DNA from: G965220205 sp965220205
Lineage (GTDB): Bacteria > Chloroflexota > Dehalococcoidia > Lucifugimonadales > Australimonadaceae
DNA length: 64,000 nt
Direction of reading: 5' to 3'
NCBI GenBank assembly: GCA_965220205.1
Contig: OZ244812.1
Span: 2,542,001-2,606,000, forward strand
The translations under genes and the position numbers were made by a program. Below, one piece after another: positions 35,675 to 44,291 of this stretch. The notes beneath the pieces were generated by a model that was given only the letters and a program-made list of their open reading frames with translations, ran no database searches and had not been told where the DNA came from. Each line of letters begins with the position of its first letter. Positions within the stretch are counted from its first letter, which is position 1.

Positions 35675-37051
35675 CTACTGGTAGACCTCGTAGTAGATGT
35701 CCGAGGCGTACTTCAGCGCCCCGTCGCGCTTCGCCAGAATCTCCGGCTCGGCGAGGATGATCAGATACGTTACCCCTGGCTTGCGCCGGTCGTCGGGGTC
35801 GGTCGTCCCGAACGGGATGTCGTCGGTCCGCAACGTCGGGTTCTGCTCCTCCTCAGGGTCGTCCATCCACACCGTCTGTCCCTCGCGGGAGAGCAGCCAG
35901 TTGACATAGAGCTTCGCGGCGTTCGGGTGCGGCCTGCGGTTGAGCACCGCCACATTGTTGCTGCTCCCCGTCGGCCCGATCGTCTTGACCGTGGTCACGT
36001 CGTACGGGGGCTGCGCGACCGGGAGTCCCTTCTCCTCGAGGTCGTCGATGTCCTGCGTCCCCACGCCGCCGAACAGTCCGTGGAACTTGCCTTGTACGAG
36101 GCCGTTGGCCATGCCTAGCGTGTCGTTGGTGAAGAAGATGTCCAGTTCCCGGATGAACCGCTCGACGAACTCAGGGCCGAAGTCCGGGTGGACGTAGAGC
36201 TCAAACCAGCTGCCGCCCGCGCCTGCGGTCGTCGGCGGCTGCATGGCGAGCACGCCCTTCCACCGCGGGTTCAGGATGTCGGCCACGCTCCGAGGCAGGT
36301 CCTCGTCGGTGACCTGCTCGGTGTTGTACCAGGCAGGGAAGCGGAAGACGTCGGCGGTCCCGTTCCAGGCGAATATCTTGTCCTGGTCCGAATCGAGGTA
36401 ATGGTGCTGATTGTTGAGCCAGAGCGACTCGTCGACGACCTCGGGGTGGAACAGAAGCGGTTTGATGGGGTCGTAGGCCCCGGCGGGAACGAGTCGCGTG
36501 TTGCCGGAGGTCGGCCCGATGTGCGTAACGTCGCCGGTGTACCGTCCGTTGCCCCGCTCCGCCAGCAGGCGGTTGGCCTGGTCGGTGCCGGAGCCGCGGC
36601 CCACGATCACCTTGACGCCGAACTTGTCGCGGAAGAAATCCAGGTGATGCCGCATGCCCGTGGAGGCGCCCCCTCCCGCGATGAGCACCAACTCGCCCTC
36701 GTCTTGGGCGGCGGCGATCAGCCTCTCCCACTCAGCCCCGAACGACGGGTCTGGCGTGGGCGTGGGCGCGGGAGTGGCCGTCGGGGCTGTAGCGATCGGC
36801 GGGAGCGGCGTCTGCCCGGGCCGCAGCGTGGGCGTAGGGAGCGGCGCTTGCCCGGGCCTCAACGTGGGCGTGGGGAACGGGGTCGGCGTCGGCTGCCCCG
36901 GCCGCAGGGTCGGAGTCGGCGGCGCCTCGGGGACAGGCGCAGTCGTGGGCGTGGGCCGCGGTGTTGCCGTCGGGTCCGAACCGCAGGCCGCCGCCAGCAA
37001 TCCGAGCACACTGGTTATGAGTACCGCGAGAATCAGGTGCTTCCGATTCAT
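35675..37051 (-). CDS. lipoprotein solute-binding protein of an ABC importer
   Basis: A 458-residue lipoprotein. It has a signal peptide with lipobox LLAAAC (Cys ~22), then a Pro/Thr-rich linker of ~75 residues that contains three PTPTLRPGQ-like repeats, then a type II periplasmic binding domain from DPSFGAEWERLIAAAQ. The IVGRGSGTDQANRLLAE string is like that of FbpA/FutA iron-binding proteins, but the ligand is not known. ATG 37051 has GGGAGGTCGTTC before it. It is a paralog of 41115 and 44292. It pairs with the permease at 33853. Confidence 0.9.
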   Translation of the reverse strand: MNRKHLILAVLITSVLGLLAAACGSDPTATPRPTPTTAPVPEAPPTPTLRPGQPTPTPFPTPTLRPGQAPLPTPTLRPGQTPLPPIATAPTATPAPTPTPDPSFGAEWERLIAAAQDEGELVLIAGGGASTGMRHHLDFFRDKFGVKVIVGRGSGTDQANRLLAERGNGRYTGDVTHIGPTSGNTRLVPAGAYDPIKPLLFHPEVVDESLWLNNQHHYLDSDQDKIFAWNGTADVFRFPAWYNTEQVTDEDLPRSVADILNPRWKGVLAMQPPTTAGAGGSWFELYVHPDFGPEFVERFIRELDIFFTNDTLGMANGLVQGKFHGLFGGVGTQDIDDLEEKGLPVAQPPYDVTTVKTIGPTGSSNNVAVLNRRPHPNAAKLYVNWLLSREGQTVWMDDPEEEQNPTLRTDDIPFGTTDPDDRRKPGVTYLIILAEPEILAKRDGALKYASDIYYEVYQ

Positions 37052-37201
37052 GAACGACCTCCCTACCTTGCTTTCGACTGACTCTCTCGGACCGTCGCCG
37101 AGCGGCGAAACAGCGCCGGATGTGGCGTGCAGCCCCGATGCAACCGGCCTCAGACTTTGCAATGCGCGGCCCTTCGGCCCGCCGGAGCGTCAAGTGGCGC
37201 G

Positions 37202-37230
37202 ACTCTACTTGTCTCCGCGATTCCTGTCAA
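37202..37230 (-). promoter_or_regulatory. promoter of binding protein gene 1
   Basis: On the minus strand TTGACA (37230-37225) and TAGAGT (37207-37202) are spaced by 17 bases. TTTGACAGGAATCGC is shared with the promoter at 42696-42725 and nearly so with 45871-45900. The implied leader is about 145 bases. Confidence 0.65.
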
Positions 37231-37409
37231 ATGGCCCGCTTATGCGCGTTCGGCTGATTGGCCGGCGTCCTGCTGCGAAAAGCATGACGACAACCCGGCG
37301 CGTTTCGGGGTATGATATGCCGCGCGTCCGGCCCAGCGATGAGTCGCGATGTCCATTCGGTGTTAGAGTACGCGCGCCACAGCCGTGCGGTTCTCGCGCT
37401 GAACGCCGC

Positions 37410-37439
37410 TTGACAGACGCGCCAAGCAGTGGTCTGCTT
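37410..37439 (+). promoter_or_regulatory. conserved upstream element of collagen-like gene 1
   Basis: CTTGACAGACGCGCCAAGCA is followed by GTGGTCTGCTTCC, and the same string occurs at 47349-47378 before the second collagen-like gene at the same distance (~87 bases from the ATG). AAGCAG-TGGT-CTGCTT is a perfect hairpin or operator half-site pair. TTGACA could be a -35 box, but I see no convincing -10. Confidence 0.6.
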
Positions 37440-37495
37440 CCACGCGGCCCACGTCGGCGCGGTCGTCGGCGCCCACGATACGAAAAGGGGGTTCC

Positions 37496-38236
37496 ATGAA
37501 TCACTTCCTTACCGTCAGACGCATGGGGCTGGTCCTTCTGGCAACGCTCCTGGTGTTGATTGCCGCCGCGTGCACGGGCTCCCAAGGCCCCGAGGGGCCT
37601 CAGGGATTTCCCGGCCCCGCCGGTCCGATGGGGCCGCAGGGCTTCGAGGGACAGGCCGGACAGCACGGCGCGCCCGGACAGCACGGAACGCAGGGCATCG
37701 ACGGAGCGCCCGGACAGCACGGAGCGCAGGGCGCCGACGGCCCTCCCGGTCCGCAGGGACCGGCGGGCCCCCAGGGGCCTCCCGGCCGCGACGGCGTCGA
37801 CGGCGCAATCGTCACGACGGGCGTCAGCTTCCAGGTCATGCCCCCGGTCATGAAATGGGAGCGGTCGAGGAGCGAGGGCGCATGGTTTGTCGGCTCCGGC
37901 CTCGAGCCGGGGCAGTGGTTCAACATCAATATCGACGCGGGGGGCGAGGCGGTGACGGTGCTCCTCTTCGCCGATGAGCAGGGCCCAGCGCTCAAGCAGG
38001 CCAACGACAACGGCGCATTCGCCCTCGGGCTCCCCATCGACTCCAGGGACGGCAGGTTCCTGAGCAGCTTTGTCCTCGATGACTACACAGCGTTGACGGT
38101 GACCCTCTCTGACCAGGACACCGGCGAGGTGCTTGCCACCGCCCCGTGGATCCTGTGCGATGACGAGGAGACTGACATCCCGCTCTGCGCGACCGCGGCG
38201 GACCTGATTCCCACAGGCCGAGTCACACGCCCGTAG
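37496..38236 (+). CDS. collagen-like lipoprotein 1
   Basis: A 246-residue exported lipoprotein: signal peptide with lipobox LIAAAC (Cys 26), then about 24 uninterrupted Gly-X-Y triplets (GSQGPEGPQGFPGPAGPMGP onward to ~residue 100, with repeated GQHGAPGQHG units), then a globular C-terminal domain. Gly-X-Y tracts form collagen triple helices, so a trimeric stalk anchored in the membrane is likely. The C-terminal domain (VSFQVMPPVMKWERSRS, ATAPWILCDD) is shared with 47437-48261 but is unknown to me. AAGGGGGTTCC precedes the ATG. A terminator follows. Confidence 0.85.
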   Translation: MNHFLTVRRMGLVLLATLLVLIAAACTGSQGPEGPQGFPGPAGPMGPQGFEGQAGQHGAPGQHGTQGIDGAPGQHGAQGADGPPGPQGPAGPQGPPGRDGVDGAIVTTGVSFQVMPPVMKWERSRSEGAWFVGSGLEPGQWFNINIDAGGEAVTVLLFADEQGPALKQANDNGAFALGLPIDSRDGRFLSSFVLDDYTALTVTLSDQDTGEVLATAPWILCDDEETDIPLCATAADLIPTGRVTRP

Positions 38237-38261
38237 CGGCGCTGTCCTGCCGAGACGTACG

Positions 38262-38289
38262 AGAGGCCCAGCCAACCGGCTGGGCCTCT
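38262..38289. terminator. terminator after collagen-like gene 1
   Basis: AGAGGCCCAGCC and GGCTGGGCCTCT form a perfect 12-bp stem with an AACC loop, 25 bases after the stop, followed by TCCGTTCTC. It can also serve the convergent gene at 38499. Confidence 0.8.
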
Positions 38290-38498
38290 TCCGTTCTCTC
38301 CGCGAGTCACTAGGCGGCCGTCCAGCCCCATCACTGCCGTGTGCGGGAGAGGGGCACACGGGAGTCGCGCGTGGCCCGGTCGACCCACGTCGCCCGCGTC
38401 AGGGGACCTCGCTAGCCAACCCCATCGCCGAGGGTAGGGTGACCCAAGGACGGGGCCTGGGTTCCCGCGAGCGCGAGGAGGAACGGAAGGAACCCTCC

Positions 38499-39131
38499 TC
38501 AGCACTCGCGCGTGCCGAGCGACTCCAGCGTCTTGTCCGCAATCTCGGCCACGGCTATCCCGGCCGCCTCGTGATCGATGCCGTTCGGCACCTCGAGCCA
38601 CGTCCGGTCGTAGCGGATGATGCTGAGTCCAGTAGCGACTCTGCACCCGCGGACCGCTCCTCCCACGAGCGTTCGCCGGACCCGCAGGCCGATCCGCGAT
38701 ATCTCATCGAAGGGCAGGGACTCGCTGGTCTGCGCGTACAGCCAGTTCCGGTCGAGGGATACAACCCTGGCCCCTTCGTCGACGACGAGGCTCTCGGTGG
38801 ACGGATAGAGGATCGGCGCCGAGAGGCCGATGAGGATCAGCACGACCGCGAGGCCCAGCCATGTGCGGCTCCACGCCCGGGAATATTGCTGGAAGGCGCT
38901 GCTTGCAATCAGGAAGAGGAAACCGAAGGTCCCGAGCACCAGAGAGGTCCCGACGCCGACCCATAGGCTCCGCTGATCAATCTGCTCATTCGGGAACAGG
39001 ACAGATCCCGGCCCCCCTTGCACCGTCAGCCGCTCGAAGAGGAAGTTTTCCCACGTGACCCACCAAGCGGCCGTCCAAACGACGATCCCCAAGCCGACGG
39101 GAAGCCACTTGAGGAAAATCCTCATCCGCAC
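38499..39131 (-). CDS. membrane protein with PH-like C-terminal domain, paralog
   Basis: A 210-residue membrane protein, paralog of 31734-32393. Hydrophobic segments lie near residues 8-26, 57-77 and 92-110. The C-terminal part (SLVVDEGARVVSLDRNWLYA, FDEISRIGLRVRR) has the same PH-like pattern, and both proteins end in Cys. The two copies bracket the first importer and collagen-like gene. Function unknown. Confidence 0.7.
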   Translation of the reverse strand: MRMRIFLKWLPVGLGIVVWTAAWWVTWENFLFERLTVQGGPGSVLFPNEQIDQRSLWVGVGTSLVLGTFGFLFLIASSAFQQYSRAWSRTWLGLAVVLILIGLSAPILYPSTESLVVDEGARVVSLDRNWLYAQTSESLPFDEISRIGLRVRRTLVGGAVRGCRVATGLSIIRYDRTWLEVPNGIDHEAAGIAVAEIADKTLESLGTREC

Positions 39132-39242
39132 AGTGTCGCACTCGTCCCATCCTGGAGAGGGGCGCTAAGCACGTCGCCGTCAAGAGACCTGACGGCGACG
39201 ATGCTAGAACCTCGGCTATGCGGCTCGGCCAGCCCCATGCTC

Positions 39243-40994
39243 CTACCGATGGCGCACTCCCAGCGTGATGCCGTAGTGCCTCGCGACGAACGCCGCGATC
39301 AGGGTGATAGACCCCAGGATGATCTGGACGACTGCCGCCTCTTCCCGCAAGCGGGCGCCGGGCATCAGCCACTCGAGCACCAGAATCGAGGCCGTGATGG
39401 TCTCGCGTGATGCCAGCAGGATGATGCTGGCGGTCGTGCCCGCCGCTATCGTGAAGTTGAAGAGCGACAGCAGGGCCAGCGTGGGGAACAGCAGCGGGAT
39501 CCAAATCTTGAAGAAGGTCTTGAACCAGCCGGCGCCCGCGATGCGGGCGGCCTCCTCCATGTCGAAACCGACCTGCACCAGCGTTCCCTTGGTGATGTTC
39601 ACGCCGGTCGTGTTGCCTTGCAGCACGATGACGATGAGGAGCGCCCAGATCGTCCCGTAGATGATGTCCAGCCCCGGCGTCCAGAGGAACACGAGGAGCA
39701 GACCCAAGCTCGACAACATGCCGGGGATGGCGGCTGACACCCAGATTGTCGAGTCGAGGCCGAACCGGAACCGCCATCTCGTGCGGACGAGGATGTAGGC
39801 GATGACCGCGAACAAGATCGGGCTGACGATGGCCGTCGTGAAGGACAGAATGAGCGTCGTTCTCAACGCCGTGTAGAACACCCGGTTGTCGAGAACGAAT
39901 CTCCAGTGGTCCATGGTCCAAATCGGGTCCAGGATGAAGTACCCGGTCCTCGTCATGAAGCTCCCGCCGAGCATGACCAGCAGGGGGAGGAACGTCGTGA
40001 AGAAGTGATAGAAGACGATGCCGCCGAACGCGACCCACGCCCATGGCCCGAGCGAAATCAGTCCCGGCTTGAAGTTTCCGGTGATTGTCGTGTACCGGCG
40101 GCGCTGGAGTATCCAACGCTGCAGCGGGATGATCAACGCGACGAGCAGCAGCGTGATGCTCGCGAGCGCCGTCGCGTTTCCGTAGAGGGGCGGCTCGTGG
40201 AGCCGGACCTGGTCGTAGATCATCGTCGAGTAGACGAAGAACCCGATCGGCAGGCCCAGGATCAGCTCGTTCTCGAACGAGTTGAACATGCGCATGAGCT
40301 GGAGCGCGAAGATCAGCGCGATGGGCGAGATCATCATCGGGACCGTCACCCGCAACAGCGTCCGTACGTTGCTCGCGCCGCCTACGCGGGCGGCCTCCTC
40401 CATCGCGGCGTCCATGTTCCTGAACGCCGGCGTCAGCAGCATCACCTTGAGCGAGATGCCGGACCCGATGATGTTGACGAAGATGATCCCCTCGATGCTG
40501 AAGATGTTGAACGGCCCGTTGCTGATGAAGGGCAGCGCCTCCAGCCCGACGTTAGCCAGGCCGATGTTCGGGTCGAACAGCATGATCCAGGCGACGAGGC
40601 CCCCGGGCGTCACATAGGAGATCCAGAACAGGAACTCCAAGCCGTGGCTCCAGGGAATCTTCGTCCGCGCCAGGAACCACGAGATTGTCACCGCAATCGG
40701 GAACGCGACCGTAGCGGAGAGCACCCATAGCCAAACGGTGTTGAACAGCGCGCTCCAGAGGCCTGGCGTCTGGAAGGCTACCGCCCAGTTCCCGAACCCC
40801 CACTGCATCGTGCCAACGAAGAAGTTGGGAGACGTATTGAAGCTCAGGGTCAGGATCACGAGCACCGGGGATATGAGGAACATGCCCAGCGACAGAATCA
40901 GCGCGAGAACGATATAGGTGCCCTTATCGGGCAGCCCGATGCGTCGCCTCGGCCTTCTCGCTAGTCCAACGCCCGCAGTCTCAGTCGAGTTCAT
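39243..40994 (-). CDS. ABC importer permease, two fused domains, paralog
   Basis: A 583-residue permease with about 12 transmembrane segments, paralog of 33853-35601. EAA loops are EEAARVGGASNVRT and EEAARIAGAGWFKT. Both proteins keep the same GWFKT/GWVKT loop, NTTGVNI, and RHYGITLGVRHR-like C-terminus. It pairs with the binding protein upstream (41115-42557) with a hairpin between them. Its ATPase is not in the window. Confidence 0.9.
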   Translation of the reverse strand: MNSTETAGVGLARRPRRRIGLPDKGTYIVLALILSLGMFLISPVLVILTLSFNTSPNFFVGTMQWGFGNWAVAFQTPGLWSALFNTVWLWVLSATVAFPIAVTISWFLARTKIPWSHGLEFLFWISYVTPGGLVAWIMLFDPNIGLANVGLEALPFISNGPFNIFSIEGIIFVNIIGSGISLKVMLLTPAFRNMDAAMEEAARVGGASNVRTLLRVTVPMMISPIALIFALQLMRMFNSFENELILGLPIGFFVYSTMIYDQVRLHEPPLYGNATALASITLLLVALIIPLQRWILQRRRYTTITGNFKPGLISLGPWAWVAFGGIVFYHFFTTFLPLLVMLGGSFMTRTGYFILDPIWTMDHWRFVLDNRVFYTALRTTLILSFTTAIVSPILFAVIAYILVRTRWRFRFGLDSTIWVSAAIPGMLSSLGLLLVFLWTPGLDIIYGTIWALLIVIVLQGNTTGVNITKGTLVQVGFDMEEAARIAGAGWFKTFFKIWIPLLFPTLALLSLFNFTIAAGTTASIILLASRETITASILVLEWLMPGARLREEAAVVQIILGSITLIAAFVARHYGITLGVRHR

Positions 40995-41061
40995 CTCGAA
41001 TCTCCCAGGCCCTGGGCGCCCACTATACCCGCTGTGCCCCGAAGCTGCTTGCTAGCCTTGA

Positions 41062-41095
41062 CCGCGCCGGCTGTCCCTCGGGACCACCGGCGCGG
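41062..41095. terminator. hairpin between binding protein 2 and permease 2
   Basis: CCGCGCCGG (41062-41070) pairs with CCGGCGCGG (41087-41095), with inner GTCCC/GGGAC pairs. It lies 20 bases after the binding-protein stop on the minus strand. The same stem arms follow binding protein 3 (44239-44281), as expected from duplication. Confidence 0.7.
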
Positions 41096-41114
41096 CCCTA
41101 ACGATACGTCGAGA

Positions 41115-42557
41115 TCACTGCAACAGCACGCGGCCCCGGTACTCTAGCGGGTCGAACGGCAGCGGTATCGGCTCGCCGGCCATCTCCAAGCTCCGCAAGT
41201 AGTCGTAGATGTCGGTGGCCAGCGGCCGCAGGTCAGGTTGCATGTCCACGTTCGCGTATTGCTGGCCTTCGACCCACCGCCGGTCAGGGCGCGTGAGCCC
41301 AGGGTCCAGGCCGCGGCGCAGGCTCACACGAGTGTGCAGTTCGTCGGGCCCGTCGCCCTCGCCCGGGGTGTTGTGGATCGTCTGCTGGCCCTCCCGGCTG
41401 AGCATCCAGTTCACGTAGAGCTTGGTCGCGTTGGGGTGCGGCGTGTTCCGCATGAGCAGCAGCATCCCGCCCGCGCCGCCCGTTGCGTTCAACGTCTGGA
41501 TGCTCTCCAGGCCGGGCACGAGTCCCTTCTCGTACGCGTCCGTGTAGCTCTCGACGGGACCGCCCCCGTCCCGGATTTCTTCGAGTATCCTGCCGGACGA
41601 ACCGATGTCCACCGCGATGTTGTGCCCGCCGAACGCCAGGCTGTCGGCAATCAGGTTGAAATCGGAGGTGAAGAAGGTGTCCATCTCGGTCTTCAACCGC
41701 TCGTAGTACCAGACCCCCTGGTTGGGGTCGAGGTACGACTTGAGGTCGCCTCCGGTCGCGCCGCCTACAAAGTGGGTCAGCGAGATGATCTGTCCGATCT
41801 GATCGTCATTGAGGACGTCGCGCCACGTCTCCCAGGACGCCACCTCTTCGAGAGGAATGTTGTTGGTGTTCCACCAGAAGTCCCCGCCGGAGCCCGACGA
41901 TATGCTCGACGTCATCACCAGGTGGTATTTCTCCTCCGCGTCCGTCCACCACCAGCGGTCGCCGAACCAGTTCTCCGGCGCCGCCTCGGGGTGGAATATC
42001 CACGGGGCGATGGGCTGGGCCATCCCGTTGGCGATATATCGCACGTTCGCCGAGTTGGCGCCTGAGTGCGCCACGTCGACGGTGAACCGGCCCGCCGCCT
42101 GCTCGGCCAAGATCCGGTTGGCGTGCTCGGTGCTGGAGCCCCTTCCCAGGACCACCTTAATCCCGAACTTGTCCTCGAAGATTTTGTAGATGGGCGCGAT
42201 GCTCTGGACGCCGCCGCCGCCCGCGATCACCAGCTTGCCGTCCTCTTGGGCCGCGGCAATCAGGCGTTCCCACTCAGCGGTGAACGAGGCGTCGAGCGTC
42301 GGCGTGGGGACCGCCGCCGCCGCCGTTGGCGTGGGCGTGACCGTCACGCCGGGAGGCACGGGCGTCGGGGTGGGCGTGGGCTGCCCCGGCCGCAGCGTTG
42401 GGGTCGGCAGCATCATCGCTGTCGGAGCCGGCATCGCCTCGGGCCGTGGTGTTGCCGTTGGTCGCGGCGTGGGCGTCGGGGGACTGCCGCAGGCCGCCAG
42501 CAACAGCCCGACAACGCTCGCTATCACTGTCGCGAGGACCAGGCCCCTAAGCTTCAT
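41115..42557 (-). CDS. lipoprotein solute-binding protein 2
   Basis: A 480-residue lipoprotein: lipobox LLLAAC (Cys ~23), Pro/Thr linker with LPTPTLRPGQPTPTPTP, and a binding domain from DASFTAEWERLIAAAQ. ATG 42557 is preceded by GGGAGGTTCGTG; the longer frame to 42590 adds no signal sequence sense. It is nearly identical in layout to 44292-45734 (long exact stretches such as GSSTEHANRILAEQAAGRF against GSSTEHSNRILAEQAAGRF) and more distant to 35675. It pairs with the permease at 39243. Ligand unknown. Confidence 0.9.
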   Translation of the reverse strand: MKLRGLVLATVIASVVGLLLAACGSPPTPTPRPTATPRPEAMPAPTAMMLPTPTLRPGQPTPTPTPVPPGVTVTPTPTAAAAVPTPTLDASFTAEWERLIAAAQEDGKLVIAGGGGVQSIAPIYKIFEDKFGIKVVLGRGSSTEHANRILAEQAAGRFTVDVAHSGANSANVRYIANGMAQPIAPWIFHPEAAPENWFGDRWWWTDAEEKYHLVMTSSISSGSGGDFWWNTNNIPLEEVASWETWRDVLNDDQIGQIISLTHFVGGATGGDLKSYLDPNQGVWYYERLKTEMDTFFTSDFNLIADSLAFGGHNIAVDIGSSGRILEEIRDGGGPVESYTDAYEKGLVPGLESIQTLNATGGAGGMLLLMRNTPHPNATKLYVNWMLSREGQQTIHNTPGEGDGPDELHTRVSLRRGLDPGLTRPDRRWVEGQQYANVDMQPDLRPLATDIYDYLRSLEMAGEPIPLPFDPLEYRGRVLLQ

Positions 42558-42695
42558 CACGAACCTCCCTCCGAATTCGGACTGCCCCACTCACGTCTCT
42601 CCCGAGCGTGCGTGGCCTCGTCAGGTGTTTCCCTGTCGCATGTCCTCGTCAAGGGACGGGCAGGCCGTGGACTCACCCCGGAAACAAGTGGCGAA

Positions 42696-42725
42696 ACTCT
42701 ATCCCGCCGTGGCGATTCCTGTCAA
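42696..42725 (-). promoter_or_regulatory. promoter of binding protein gene 2
   Basis: On the minus strand TTGACA (42725-42720) and TAGAGT (42701-42696) are spaced by 18 bases; TTTGACAGGAATCGCC links it to the promoters at 37202 and 45871. The leader is about 135 bases and matches that of gene 3 closely. Confidence 0.65.
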
Positions 42726-42787
42726 ACTCTGCGGCCCCATTCGAATACGGGGCTTCGACTGCCTTTCAGGCGCACGACGTTGTCTAG

Positions 42788-44148
42788 CAGGCTGATGAAG
42801 AATGCGAGTTTGGGGAATCGGGAGCGGGCCGGCGCCGGCATTGAGGCGCGCCGTTGGACGCCGATTCGGAGTAAGCGGCGCCCTGGATCGCCCCTGATCG
42901 GGCCGCTGGCGTCTCCGGTTGGGCCTTTCATCCTCAACAGGCAGGAACCGCCCCCGGAGATGATGGCGGGGGCATGAGCTTGGCCATGCGCACGAGGTTG
43001 TAGGCCGCGAGAGCCATCTCCGCCCAGAGGCCGTTGCGGGCCACGCCGCAGTAGCGCAGCTTCCTCCCGCCCCCGACGGTCTTCAGCCAGCCGAACACCT
43101 CCTCAACCCGCTTCCGCACCCGCTGACTCGCCGCGTACCCCGCGTGACGGCTCGTCCGCCGGTCCAGGGCTGAGCGCCGTTGCTTCATGGCCACGTGAGG
43201 CGTGATCTGGAACGAGCGGCAGGTGGCCACGAACTCCCGCGTGTCGTACCCCTTGTCGGCCCCGACCGTGATCCTCCGTGCTGTGGGGACCCGCTCCAGC
43301 ATCGTCAGCGCCGCTGCCGTTTCAGCCGTCCCGGTAGCCTGCGACAGCACCACGTCCACCACCAGCCCATTCCGGTTCTCCATGAGCACGTGGCCGGCGA
43401 AGGACAGCTTCGCCGCCTGCCCCTCCCCCTTGCGCGCCAACAGCGCCTCCGGGTCCGTCGTCGATACATGGGTCGCGTTGGAACGCCGCTCGCCCCGGAA
43501 GTCCTTCCATGGGTTCCGCCCGCCTGCCCCCGTAGGCGGGTCCCTCTCCTCGTCCCTCGGCCGGACGCTCTTGAGGGAGGCCCACGCCTCCAGCAGGGTC
43601 CCGTCCACGCTGAAGTGCTCCTCCGACAGCAGGCGCTGCCGCCTCGCTTCGCTCACCACCGCCCCGAAGAATCGGCCCGTCACCTCATGCGCCAGCAGCC
43701 GGGTCCGGTTCTTGGCGAACGTCGACTGGTCGAAGGAACCGCCCCGGATGTTCAGGTCGAGGAACCACCGGAAGAGCATGTCGTAGGTCAGCCGTTCGCA
43801 GAACTGGCGCTCCGAGCGCACGGAGTAGAGCGCGATCAGCAAGCTCGCCTTCAACAGGTGTTCGGGCGGCACTGATGGCCGGCCTCTCTTGGCGTACATG
43901 CGGCTGAAGGTGGGCGACAACTCCTGAAGCACCCGGTCTGCCAGCGGCTTGATCCGCCGGATCGGGTGTTCCTGTGGGACCAGGTCCTCGGGGGTGAGCG
44001 CTACCAGACTCTCGATCTGCTGGTCGGATGTGCCGCGCATGGCCGCCTCCCGTTCGTGCTGCGCCAAGCGTAACCAAACGCCTCCCCATCCGCACCTTCG
44101 CGTCCCTACCTTCGCATCCCTACCTCGCAGCCGTTTTTCATCACCCTG
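42788..44148 (-). mobile_element. IS5/IS1182-type insertion sequence with CTAG target duplication
   Basis: CAGGCTGATGAAGAA at the left end (42788) matches CAGGGTGATGAAAAA read inward from the right end (44148). CTAG flanks both ends (42784-42787 and 44149-44152), a likely four-base target duplication. The 1361-bp element carries one intact transposase and lies exactly between the duplicated binding protein genes 2 and 3. Confidence 0.8.
42934..44040 (-). CDS. IS5/IS1182-type DDE transposase
   Basis: A 368-residue transposase. The N-terminal DUF772 region (YAKRGRPSVPPEHLLKASLL, ~49-68) is followed by a DDE core: D146 (FSVDGTLLEAW), the Asp of VGADKGYDT (near 262), and Glu in KRVEEVFGWLKT (near 330). 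ATG 44040 has GGGAGGCGGCC before it, so the nine extra residues of the longer frame are dropped. It looks intact. Confidence 0.9.
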   Translation of the reverse strand: MRGTSDQQIESLVALTPEDLVPQEHPIRRIKPLADRVLQELSPTFSRMYAKRGRPSVPPEHLLKASLLIALYSVRSERQFCERLTYDMLFRWFLDLNIRGGSFDQSTFAKNRTRLLAHEVTGRFFGAVVSEARRQRLLSEEHFSVDGTLLEAWASLKSVRPRDEERDPPTGAGGRNPWKDFRGERRSNATHVSTTDPEALLARKGEGQAAKLSFAGHVLMENRNGLVVDVVLSQATGTAETAAALTMLERVPTARRITVGADKGYDTREFVATCRSFQITPHVAMKQRRSALDRRTSRHAGYAASQRVRKRVEEVFGWLKTVGGGRKLRYCGVARNGLWAEMALAAYNLVRMAKLMPPPSSPGAVPAC

Positions 44149-44238
44149 CTAGGACACTACGCTGGCAGCGGCGCTTAGGTTCACCGACGGCTGTCGCATC
44201 CAGAGCGAGTTCGAATGAGACCGTACAGGGAGGCTCGG

Positions 44239-44281
44239 CCGCGCCGGTCGTCCTTCAGACAGCCGGCGCGGCGCCACACGA
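44239..44281. terminator. hairpin after binding protein 3
   Basis: CCGCGCCGG (44239-44247) pairs with CCGGCGCGG (44273-44281), like the hairpin after gene 2. Here no permease gene follows; the IS element lies 90 bases further. Confidence 0.65.
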
Positions 44282-44291
44282 TGCGCTGAGG

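Noticed and set aside
36750..37010. Tandem CCGGGCCGCAGCGT-like units as a DNA repeat element
   Set aside because: They encode the PTPTLRPGQ linker of the binding lipoprotein, also present in genes 2 and 3.
37560..37810. GGN-rich repeats as CRISPR or tandem repeat array
   Set aside because: The periodicity is three codons and encodes Gly-X-Y; no spacers or constant repeats.
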